Shown one piece after another: positions 1 to 5,644 of a stretch of 6,611 bases of DNA. This DNA comes from Deltaproteobacteria bacterium. Its GTDB lineage: Bacteria; Desulfobacterota; Desulfobacteria; Desulfobacterales; SURF-15. The stretch spans positions 1-6,611 of the forward strand of contig JAHEHB010000311.1 in the NCBI GenBank assembly GCA_024644775.1, given 5' to 3'. A program made the translations under genes and the position numbers. The notes below the pieces were generated by a model that was not told the DNA's origin, searched no databases, and worked only from the letters and a program-made list of their open reading frames with translations. How positions within the stretch are numbered: the first letter of the stretch is position 1; each line of letters begins with the position of its first letter.

Positions 1-1157
1 ATTGGATGTATCCGCTCTATAAACTGATTTGCCTTCGTGAGACGCAGCCTGAGATTTTTAAAAAGGCGGACCGGTTTGTTTCCGCAAAGGAATTTATCAC
101 CAGGCGACTCGTTGGGGAGTATTTGGTGGACTATTCACTTGCCGCCGGTTCAGGGCTCCTAAATACGCATACGCAAACGTGGAGTGATACCGCTTTGGAT
201 TTAGTCGGTATCCATGCCGGCTATCTGTCAGACCTGTGCAGGCCGTCTGAAACATTTCAACATATAAACCCAGATTTAGCCGGTGCCATCGGTATCCTTC
301 CGACCACCCCGTTTGTTTTGGGGTCATCGGATGCAGCCAATTCCAATCTAGGCGCCGGTGCCGTTCATGCGTGGGAAAGTACGTGTATGGTCGGAACCAG
401 CGGAGCCTTTCGTATCATTTCACCAAAACCGATTTTAGATGGCGATGCCCGAAGTTGGTGCTATGTAATTGATAAAGACAGATGGCTGGTTGGCGGGGCG
501 ATTAATAATGGTGGTGTGGCATTATCTTGGCTTCAGGATATGTTGGGCTCAGCGTTTCCGGACAAATTGGAACATACCAAGCCGTCATTTGACGATTTGG
601 TTCAGTTAGCTGGCGGGGTGGGTGCCGGCGCCCAGGGTGTCGTATGTCTTCCATTTTTTGCAGGAGAACGCAGCCCCAATTGGAACTTGAATGCGCGAGC
701 CATGTTTTTTGGTTTAACGTTGCATCATGACGCTCGGCACATGGCCAGGGCATTGCTGGAGGGCGTAGCGTTTCGAATGCGAAGCTTAAGTGAGGTGCTT
801 TGTGAGATCTCAGAAGATATCAGACAGGTTCGTGCGTCCGGTGGGTTTACGCATTCTCCTTTGTGGGTGCAAATCATCACAGATACCCTGGACCGAGAAC
901 TGGTTGTTCCGGAATGGGGAGAAACCTCGAGTTTGGGCGCCGCTTTTTGGGCAATGATCGGTACGGGGGCGTTAGCGTCACTTGAACAGATCGGTGGGTT
1001 GGTTACGCTTGCCGAAAGTTATCAACCCGATTCGAAGAATTCGGCTATCTATGACAAACAATTTGAAATCTACAAACGTCTCTATACTGCTGTGAGTCCA
1101 TGTTTTGAAGCCGTTTCAGACTTTGAAAAAGAACTGGATAATAAAAGGGCACAATGA
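1..1157 (+). CDS. FGGY-family carbohydrate kinase, gluconokinase-like (5' end missing)
   Basis: Sugar or sugar-acid kinase that transfers phosphate from ATP to its substrate in the cytoplasm. The frame is open to the left edge, and the first visible Met (position 6) falls inside the N-terminal FGGY signature (MYPLYKLICLRE), so it is not the start. Family members are about 490-515 residues; 383 are seen, so roughly the first 110-125 are outside the window. Counting from that Met, the likely catalytic Asp is D109 in GSSDAANSNLGAG. The gluconokinase-like GGAINNGG is at 163-170, and ERSPNWNLNARAMFFGL at 221-237 runs into the second FGGY signature, which is fully matched (about 230-252). RASGGF (276-281) followed by SSLGAA (308-313) is the ATP-binding C-terminal lobe. 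In signature 1 the usual Trp is Cys (C9). The gene overlaps the following dehydrogenase by 4 bases. The family is sure; the substrate is not. Gluconate is the best guess, with xylulose or another sugar acid possible. Confidence 0.9.
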   Translation, partial: WMYPLYKLICLRETQPEIFKKADRFVSAKEFITRRLVGEYLVDYSLAAGSGLLNTHTQTWSDTALDLVGIHAGYLSDLCRPSETFQHINPDLAGAIGILPTTPFVLGSSDAANSNLGAGAVHAWESTCMVGTSGAFRIISPKPILDGDARSWCYVIDKDRWLVGGAINNGGVALSWLQDMLGSAFPDKLEHTKPSFDDLVQLAGGVGAGAQGVVCLPFFAGERSPNWNLNARAMFFGLTLHHDARHMARALLEGVAFRMRSLSEVLCEISEDIRQVRASGGFTHSPLWVQIITDTLDRELVVPEWGETSSLGAAFWAMIGTGALASLEQIGGLVTLAESYQPDSKNSAIYDKQFEIYKRLYTAVSPCFEAVSDFEKELDNKRAQ

Positions 1158-2137
1158 TTGATTTGAAACAAATGCGCGTACTGGTGACACCCACCTCCTT
1201 TGGGAAAGCGGATCCAGGTCTAAAGACGACTCTTGAAGCCACCGTCGGGGAAGTCATTTACAATTCGGCGGGACGACCGCTCACAGCCAATGAGCTCATA
1301 GCACGGGTAAAAAAGGTGGATGGATTTATTGCCGGACTCGACGAGATCACCGCATCTGTAATTGAGGCTGCTGAGTGCCTAAAAGTCATTTCACGATACG
1401 GCGCCGGAGTCGACAGAGTCGACTTGGCCGCGGCCCTTCGGCGAGGGATTGTGGTTACAAACACTCCGGGTGCCAATGCCGTGGCAGTTGCGGAACTTAC
1501 CATTGGTCTGATGCTGGCGCTGCTGCGAAGATTGTGTGAAGCCAATGATGCGACCCATCAAGGCGAATGGCCGCGTCACACGGGTATGAATTTAAGGGGA
1601 AAGACAATCGGCTTGGTAGGTCTCGGGGCTGTCGGAAGAGAGGTTGCGTTGCGTATGCAAAGTTTCGCATGTCGGTTGGTGGCGACCGATCCGGTAATTG
1701 AACCGCGAATTGCGCAAACGATTGGCGTTCATTTGATTTCGTTTGACGAGCTGCTGGCTGAATCGGATGTGGTATCGCTTCATCTTCCCGCGACCTCTTT
1801 AACGAAAAAGATGATGAATCGTTATACCTTGAATCGGATGAAATCCGGCGCATACCTGATCAACACGGCTCGCGGTGAATTGATTGATGAAACCGCTTTA
1901 ACGGAAGCGATAGAGGCGAATCATCTGGCGGGTGCGGCTCTGGATGTATTTTCGCAAGAACCACCGAGAAAAGACCATCCCTTGCTGCAATGCCCAAACG
2001 TGATCCTGACACCTCATATGGGCGCACGAACCGACGATGCAATGAATCAGATGGGTTCAATTGCCATGCAGGATTGCCTGGCCGTGCTTCGCGGAGAGCA
2101 TCCATCCAACCGGGTAAATCCAGAAGGATACACTTAA
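1154..2137 (+). CDS. D-isomer-specific 2-hydroxyacid dehydrogenase (phosphoglycerate dehydrogenase-like)
   Basis: NAD-dependent cytoplasmic oxidoreductase interconverting a 2-hydroxyacid and a 2-ketoacid; 327 residues, the normal length for the short form of the family. The nucleotide-binding fold has GLGAVG at 156-161, with Asp179 at the end of the next strand (VATDP), which favours NAD over NADP. The catalytic triad is complete: Arg240 in NTARGELID, Glu269 in FSQEPP and His288 in TPHMGA. The substrate-side motif RYGAGVDRVDL (81-91) resembles that of SerA. There is no C-terminal ACT domain, so this is not a serine-feedback-regulated long SerA. The ATG start overlaps the kinase stop as ATGA with only a weak AGGG upstream, consistent with translational coupling. 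Paired with a sugar kinase, it more likely acts in sugar-acid catabolism than in serine synthesis. That role is inferred; glyoxylate/hydroxypyruvate reductase or phosphoglycerate dehydrogenase activity cannot be excluded. Confidence 0.92.
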   Translation: MIDLKQMRVLVTPTSFGKADPGLKTTLEATVGEVIYNSAGRPLTANELIARVKKVDGFIAGLDEITASVIEAAECLKVISRYGAGVDRVDLAAALRRGIVVTNTPGANAVAVAELTIGLMLALLRRLCEANDATHQGEWPRHTGMNLRGKTIGLVGLGAVGREVALRMQSFACRLVATDPVIEPRIAQTIGVHLISFDELLAESDVVSLHLPATSLTKKMMNRYTLNRMKSGAYLINTARGELIDETALTEAIEANHLAGAALDVFSQEPPRKDHPLLQCPNVILTPHMGARTDDAMNQMGSIAMQDCLAVLRGEHPSNRVNPEGYT

Positions 2138-2229
2138 TAAGGTCCATACAAGGCGCCATCATTTAAAAATAAGTAGTTGACTAATTTTAGAATCTACTTT
2201 GACGTTATCCTGAAGGCCCATTTTTTTGC

Positions 2230-2258
2230 TTGACATCGCGTCGATTTTTATTTACATG
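2230..2258 (+). promoter_or_regulatory. candidate sigma70-type promoter for rplM-rpsI
   Basis: A perfect TTGACA (2230-2235) is followed at 17 bases by TACATG (2253-2258), a poor -10 (3 of 6 matches). A run of seven T lies just upstream of the -35. Initiation would be near 2265, giving a leader of about 25 bases before the GTG of rplM. The rest of the spacer after the dehydrogenase (2138-2229) holds no gene and no convincing terminator; there is only a 6-base inverted repeat, AAGTAG (2171-2176) with CTACTT (2194-2199), without a following T-run. Some read-through from the upstream operon is therefore possible. Confidence 0.45.
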
Positions 2259-2276
2259 TACCCAATTATGTCATTT

Positions 2277-2283
2277 GAGGTGA
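2277..2283 (+). promoter_or_regulatory. strong ribosome binding site that fixes the GTG start of rplM
   Basis: GAGGTGA is a seven-base match to the anti-Shine-Dalgarno and ends six bases before the GTG at 2290. It supports a GTG start, as does the resulting N-terminus, which has normal uL13 length. Confidence 0.8.
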
Positions 2284-2289
2284 GACATC

Positions 2290-2730
2290 GTGAGAAAATA
2301 TACCTATAGTGCGAAACAGTCCGACAATGCAGGCAAATGGTGGGTTGTGGATGCCGAAGGTGAAGTGCTGGGTAGAATTGCTTCAAAAGTGGCTTCGGTT
2401 CTAAGAGGTAAACACAATCCGCTGTTCACGCCTCATGTGGATACCGGCGATTCAGTTATTGTGATCAATGCCGATAAAGTGATTCTGACCGGAAGAAAAT
2501 GGGATCAGAAAACTTACCACCGGCACAGCGGTTACATCGGAGGGCTGACCTCCATTACGGCAAAGAAACTTGTGGAAAAGCGGCCCGAGGATCTGGTTCG
2601 TTTTGCCGTAAAGGGAATGCTTCCGAAAAACAGGCTTGGAAAGAAATTGTATAAAAAATTGAAAGTGTATGCCGGTACCACCCATCCACACGAGGCTCAA
2701 ACACCCGAAGTTTTAAAGGTACGACAATAA
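2290..2730 (+). CDS. rplM: 50S ribosomal protein L13 (uL13)
   Basis: Structural protein of the large ribosomal subunit that binds 23S rRNA early in assembly. The 146 residues compare with 142-150 in most bacteria. The family start [17 protein letters not shown] lies at 16-32, and the conserved RNA-binding part with GYIGGL (81-86), VKGMLPKN (107-114) and [15 protein letters not shown] (123-137) is intact. It begins at a GTG behind a strong Shine-Dalgarno. rpsI follows after a 37-base gap, the almost universal bacterial rplM-rpsI order, so the two are co-transcribed. In E. coli L13 regulates this operon at translation; the very short leader here shows no obvious structured operator, so I cannot say whether that applies. 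Confidence 0.98.
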   Translation: MRKYTYSAKQSDNAGKWWVVDAEGEVLGRIASKVASVLRGKHNPLFTPHVDTGDSVIVINADKVILTGRKWDQKTYHRHSGYIGGLTSITAKKLVEKRPEDLVRFAVKGMLPKNRLGKKLYKKLKVYAGTTHPHEAQTPEVLKVRQ

Positions 2731-2758
2731 CCCTATATTGAAAACGTTATCGTTAACT

Positions 2759-2762
2759 GAGG
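2759..2762 (+). promoter_or_regulatory. ribosome binding site that decides the rpsI start
   Basis: GAGG in the context CTGAGGATTTTATG sits five bases before the ATG at 2768. Because it lies inside the longer open frame that would start with TTG at 2738, it argues for the shorter protein. Confidence 0.75.
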
Positions 2763-2767
2763 ATTTT

Positions 2768-3163
2768 ATGGAGACGGAAAACATTTATTACGCTACAGGA
2801 AGACGTAAAACGTCCATCGCCAAAACATGGCTGAAACCCGGTAGTGGCGACATCATTGTAAATAATCAACCCGTACAGGATTATTTCAGTATCGAAAGTG
2901 CCCGAGCTGTGGTTCGGCAACCGCTCGTTCTGACAAATACCCTTGGCTCATACGATGTAAAAGTCAAGGTATTAGGCGGCGGTTCGTCGGGTCAGGCCGG
3001 CGCCGTTCGGCACGGAATCACTCGAGCGTTGGTTTTAGCAAATCCAGAGCTTCGGCAACAATTAAAAAAGGCTGGTTTTGTTGAGCGGGATTCCCGAGCA
3101 AAAGAAAGAAAAAAGTACGGACAAAAGGGTGCGCGGGCTCGATTTCAGTTTTCCAAACGATAG
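2768..3163 (+). CDS. rpsI: 30S ribosomal protein S9 (uS9)
   Basis: Small-subunit ribosomal protein in the head of the 30S, whose C-terminal tail reaches the P-site tRNA. From the ATG at 2768 it is 131 residues, the usual bacterial length (about 130). It opens with [19 protein letters not shown] (7-25), carries the family signature [19 protein letters not shown] (70-88), and ends with the basic tail [17 protein letters not shown], including the conserved final SKR. An upstream in-frame TTG at 2738 would add ten residues, but it has no ribosome binding site and extends past the family N-terminus. The gene is co-transcribed with rplM. The peptidase gene on the other strand ends only 26 bases away, and no terminator hairpin is evident between them. 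Confidence 0.98.
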   Translation: METENIYYATGRRKTSIAKTWLKPGSGDIIVNNQPVQDYFSIESARAVVRQPLVLTNTLGSYDVKVKVLGGGSSGQAGAVRHGITRALVLANPELRQQLKKAGFVERDSRAKERKKYGQKGARARFQFSKR

Positions 3164-3189
3164 GACGACGCTGTTCCATACTCACTGCT

Positions 3190-4389
3190 TCAAAGTATCA
3201 CCACCTCATCCGGAAACGTTGTCAGCTGCTCCAGGCCCGTATCTGTTACGACATGTGTATTCTCTATTCCCACCACACCTTCTCCCGGAAAAATGAGTTT
3301 CGGCTCCAGAGCCACCACCATTCCAGATTGTAAAGGAAGTTTTTGGCCCTCGGCCAAAACCGGGTATTCATCCAGTTCAAGTCCGATGCCATGGCCGACA
3401 AATCGGACTCGCTCCGGGCCGAAACCCATAAAATGGTCTTCGTAGCCGAGCGCCTTTGCATATTCAAACGCCATACCGTAGAGTTTTCCGGCATCGATGC
3501 CCGGTTTTGCTTCTTTTTTCACTATTTTCTGCACTCCCAGCATCGCGTCGTGAGCCGCCATGAGTGTGTCCGGAAGCCCCTCAATGGTAAAAATGCGGGT
3601 ATGATCGGCGAGATAGCCGTTGTAAACAAAAACATAGTCCACGAGAATGGGCTGATTTCGTTTGATCGTCTGAAACCCCGGGCCTTGTGCCACCGCACTG
3701 CTTACGCCCGTGCCGCCTGTTGGTGAGGCCAAATAACTTGGCACCGCTGCGGAAGGACCGGCCATCAAATGGCCATAAAAAAGCTCCCCGCCCCATACTC
3801 TCATCCGGACGATGCCTTGATGCCCCAGTCTTCGAGCCTCGGCTTCCAATTTTCCTGCAAGTTCGATTTCTGTCATTCCTTCCTGAATGATATTTTTTGC
3901 AACCTCGGCAATTTTGTCTGCAAAAGAGGCTGCCTGTTGAATCAAATTGACCTCAAAAGGTGATTTTATCGCACGAATGAGGCGAATCGACGCAGAGATG
4001 TCTTTAAGGGTGGTCCCGTTAAATATTTCCTGGTAGGCGAAATACAGGTTTGCCGGGAGTACGTCGCATTCGAGCCCCAGCGTTTGAGGAAGGTCATAAC
4101 CGTTCTTGCGCAACAGTTCTGGAATGTTTTTAGGGCTTTTGGCCGGTACGATATGTTCAATACCGGATTCTGTTAACGCACGCTCCACATGCTTTCGGAC
4201 CATCAGAATCGGATCACCGTTTGCGGGAATATACAGATACGATTGTTGAATGGTTCCGGCAAAATAAAAGAGATCCGTATTTTGAAGAATCAATGCCCCA
4301 TCAAATTTCCGTTCTTGAAGATGAGCTTGTAGCGTTGTGATTCTTTTATGTATCTCTGTCTCTGGTGTGTTTCTATCATTGAATCTCAT
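3190..4389 (-). CDS. M24B family metallopeptidase (Xaa-Pro dipeptidase/aminopeptidase type)
   Basis: Cytoplasmic dinuclear-metal peptidase, probably cleaving next to proline in short peptides. The 399 residues comprise a creatinase-type N-terminal domain (about 13-130) and a pita-bread catalytic domain (about 145-395). All five metal ligands are visible: Asp251 and Asp262 (VDYVFVYNGYLADHTR, canonical 11-residue spacing), His333 (VGHGIG), Glu362 (ALEPK) and Glu376 (GIENTHV). There is no signal peptide. The ATG at 4389 has only a weak GAG eight bases upstream, and no better start is seen. A Gly/Pro/Ala-rich stretch before the first ligand (about 206-230, GHLMAGPSAAVPSYLASPTG) is unlike my memory of standard PepQ/PepP and may mark a subfamily. 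It is transcribed divergently from the yejBE peptide importer, which fits a role in degrading imported peptides. The exact specificity (PepQ versus PepP, or a creatinase-like substrate) cannot be read from the sequence. Confidence 0.93.
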   Translation of the reverse strand: MRFNDRNTPETEIHKRITTLQAHLQERKFDGALILQNTDLFYFAGTIQQSYLYIPANGDPILMVRKHVERALTESGIEHIVPAKSPKNIPELLRKNGYDLPQTLGLECDVLPANLYFAYQEIFNGTTLKDISASIRLIRAIKSPFEVNLIQQAASFADKIAEVAKNIIQEGMTEIELAGKLEAEARRLGHQGIVRMRVWGGELFYGHLMAGPSAAVPSYLASPTGGTGVSSAVAQGPGFQTIKRNQPILVDYVFVYNGYLADHTRIFTIEGLPDTLMAAHDAMLGVQKIVKKEAKPGIDAGKLYGMAFEYAKALGYEDHFMGFGPERVRFVGHGIGLELDEYPVLAEGQKLPLQSGMVVALEPKLIFPGEGVVGIENTHVVTDTGLEQLTTFPDEVVIL

Positions 4390-4427
4390 ATTTTCAGCTC
4401 ATCAATTCTGTTACCAACTAAAAAATA

Positions 4428-4457
4428 ACTATATAGAACGATAAATAATGATGTCAA
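4428..4457 (-). promoter_or_regulatory. candidate sigma70-type promoter for the M24 peptidase
   Basis: Read on the minus strand, a perfect TTGACA (4457-4452) is followed by TATATA (4435-4430) at 16 bases or TATAGT (4433-4428) at 18 bases. This leaves a leader of roughly 30 bases before the ATG at 4389. The -35 lies back-to-back with that of the rightward promoter. Confidence 0.6.
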
Positions 4458-4461
4458 TAAC

Positions 4462-4488
4462 TTGAAAAGAAACTGATATTGATATAAT
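4462..4488 (+). promoter_or_regulatory. candidate extended -10 promoter for yejBE
   Basis: TGATATAAT at 4480-4488 is a perfect extended -10 (TGnTATAAT). A TTGAAA (4462-4467) lies upstream with a short 15-base spacer, tolerable when an extended -10 is present. Initiation near 4495 would give a leader of about 110 bases before the TTG of yejB. The -10 is embedded in the inverted repeat ATATT-N5-AATAT (4476-4490) and a tandem TGATAT (4474-4485), either of which could be a protein site or just AT-rich chance. Confidence 0.6.
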
Positions 4489-4515
4489 ATAAAAATTTAA
4501 GTGAATTTGCTGAAA

Positions 4516-4541
4516 CATCGACATCATCGAAATCGCATCGA
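4516..4541 (+). repeat. three short CATCGA repeats in the yejB leader
   Basis: CATCGA occurs at 4516-4521, 4525-4530 and 4536-4541, with start-to-start spacing of 9 and 11 bases. It lies about 20-45 bases downstream of the predicted start of transcription. Its function is unknown; it could be a binding site for a regulator or a low-complexity coincidence. Confidence 0.4.
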
Positions 4542-4573
4542 GAACCTTCGGCAAATGCTTGGGGCTGCAGCGA

Positions 4574-4597
4574 GCAATGTGAATAGTCGCAATGTGA
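4574..4597 (+). repeat. direct repeat GCAATGTGA x2 overlapping the yejB ribosome binding site
   Basis: GCAATGTGA is present at 4574-4582 and again, exact, at 4589-4597 (period 15 bases). The second copy includes the start of the GTGAGG Shine-Dalgarno of yejB. A repeat placed here could be an RNA or protein site controlling translation, or a small local duplication. Confidence 0.55.
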
Positions 4598-4599
4598 GG
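4594..4599 (+). promoter_or_regulatory. ribosome binding site that fixes the TTG start of yejB
   Basis: GTGAGG ends six bases before TTG 4606. The codon just before that TTG is a stop (TAG), so no longer protein is possible, and the first in-frame ATG is at residue 22, inside the first membrane segment. Confidence 0.7.
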
Positions 4600-4605
4600 C
4601 ATTAG

Positions 4606-5634
4606 TTGACCGCATACTTCATCAGACGCTTCCTGTTGATCATACCTACCTTTATCGGCATTACCATTATGGTATTTTTCATCACTCGATTTGTTCCGGG
4701 TGGCCCCATCGAGCGGATTATTGCGCAAGCCCAGCAGATGCCCGATATACAAGGCGGGCCTGGGGCAGGGGCGACACCTGAACAAAATCAACCCCTGTCG
4801 GAAGAGCAGATCGAAGAGCTAAAAAAATACTACGGTTTTGATAAACCGATTCTCGTCAGCTACTTTCAGTGGTTGGGGAAAGTTTTGACTGGAGACCTGG
4901 GTACATCAACGCGGTATTATGATCCGGTGTGGGATATGATTAAAGGAAGGATACCCATATCCCTATATTTCGGCGTTCTTACCTTGGTTCTCATCTACGG
5001 AATTTGTATTCCTCTTGGAATCGCCAAGGCCATTCGGCATAAAAGTAATTTTGACAATATTTCGTCCATTATTGTGTTTGCGGGATATTCGATCCCAGGC
5101 TGGGTTGTTGGTGTCCTGATGTTGGTGCTATTTGCATCCAACTGGGAATTATTTCCCCTTGGGGGGCTGGCTGGCGACGATTTTGAGGATATTTCCTTCA
5201 TAGGAAAAACAATCGATGTTGTCTGGCATACCTTTTTACCACTGCTGGCATATGTGATTGGTTCGTTTACCGTGATGACATTTTTGATGAAGAATACCCT
5301 GATGGACAACTTGGCGTCGGACTATGTCCGGACGGCGATCGCGAAAGGTTTGCCTTTTAGAAAGGCGATTTTCAAGCATGCACTTCAAAACAGTCTCATT
5401 CCCATCGCCACAAGTTTTGGGAACAATATTTCCGTTATTCTTACCGGCTCTTTTCTCATCGAAACAGTATTTAACATAAACGGAATGGGGCTGCTTGGAT
5501 ATGAATCGGTTGTCGATAGAGATTACCCTGTTGTGATGGGAATATTGGTAATTTCTTCGCTGCTTTTTATGATTGGTAATATACTATCGGACATTTGTGT
5601 TGCAGTTGTTGATCCTCGGGTAAAATTTGAATAA
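4606..5634 (+). CDS. yejB: YejB-type peptide/microcin C ABC transporter permease
   Basis: Inner-membrane permease of a YejABEF-type importer, which in E. coli takes up microcin C and related peptides. It is 342 residues. The N-terminus TAYFIRRFLLIIPTFIGIT enters the first membrane segment (about 7-28). A periplasmic loop with a Gly/Pro-rich stretch (46-58) and YGFDKPI (76-82) follows, then five further segments near 117-139, 152-176, 209-228, 262-285 and 309-331. The ATPase-docking EAA-type loop is YVRTAIAKGLPFRKAIFKH (240-258). INGMGLLGYESVVDRDYPV (291-309) and the end VDPRVKFE closely match my recollection of E. coli YejB, and separate it from generic OppB/DppB. It starts at TTG. yejE follows after 10 bases. 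No yejA precedes it, unlike the E. coli order yejA-B-E-F. Substrate is inferred from the family. Confidence 0.9.
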   Translation: MTAYFIRRFLLIIPTFIGITIMVFFITRFVPGGPIERIIAQAQQMPDIQGGPGAGATPEQNQPLSEEQIEELKKYYGFDKPILVSYFQWLGKVLTGDLGTSTRYYDPVWDMIKGRIPISLYFGVLTLVLIYGICIPLGIAKAIRHKSNFDNISSIIVFAGYSIPGWVVGVLMLVLFASNWELFPLGGLAGDDFEDISFIGKTIDVVWHTFLPLLAYVIGSFTVMTFLMKNTLMDNLASDYVRTAIAKGLPFRKAIFKHALQNSLIPIATSFGNNISVILTGSFLIETVFNINGMGLLGYESVVDRDYPVVMGILVISSLLFMIGNILSDICVAVVDPRVKFE

Positions 5635-5644
5635 ATATAGCGAA

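Larger units (their letters stand above)
4501..4605 (+). other. possible short leader ORF ending directly at the yejB start
   Basis: An open frame of 34 codons runs from GTG 4501 to TAG 4603-4605, and the TTG start of yejB is the very next codon in the same frame. An internal ATG at 4555 would give a 16-residue peptide, MLGAAASNVNSRNVRH. Neither start has a convincing ribosome binding site, and the peptide resembles nothing I recognise. It may be an untranslated leader that is open by chance, or a leader peptide coupled to yejB. Confidence 0.15.

Noticed and set aside
6..8. ATG at 6 as the kinase start
   Set aside because: It lies within the family signature MYPLYKL, with more than 100 residues of the ATPase-fold N-terminal lobe missing; the frame is open to the window edge.
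2171..2227. Terminator after the dehydrogenase
   Set aside because: The AAGTAG/CTACTT stem has a 17-base loop and no adjacent T-run, and the T-run at 2221-2227 has no stem before it beyond GGCC.
2738..2767. Longer rpsI starting at TTG 2738
   Set aside because: It has no ribosome binding site and swallows the GAGG of the ATG at 2768; uS9 proteins begin close to that ATG and the shorter form has the normal length of 131 residues.
3078..3296. Plus-strand open frame spanning the rpsI end and peptidase end
   Set aside because: It is out of frame with rpsI, antisense to the peptidase, and has no ribosome binding site or family resemblance.
4557..4575. Hairpin GCTTG/CGAGC as a riboswitch or attenuator
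   Set aside because: Five base pairs including a G-U with a nine-base loop is too weak, and no known riboswitch core is visible.
4429..4791. Minus-strand open frame of 120 codons across the yejB leader and start
   Set aside because: It overlaps the clear yejB coding region and both promoters, has no recognisable domain, and its residue make-up looks like an antisense shadow.
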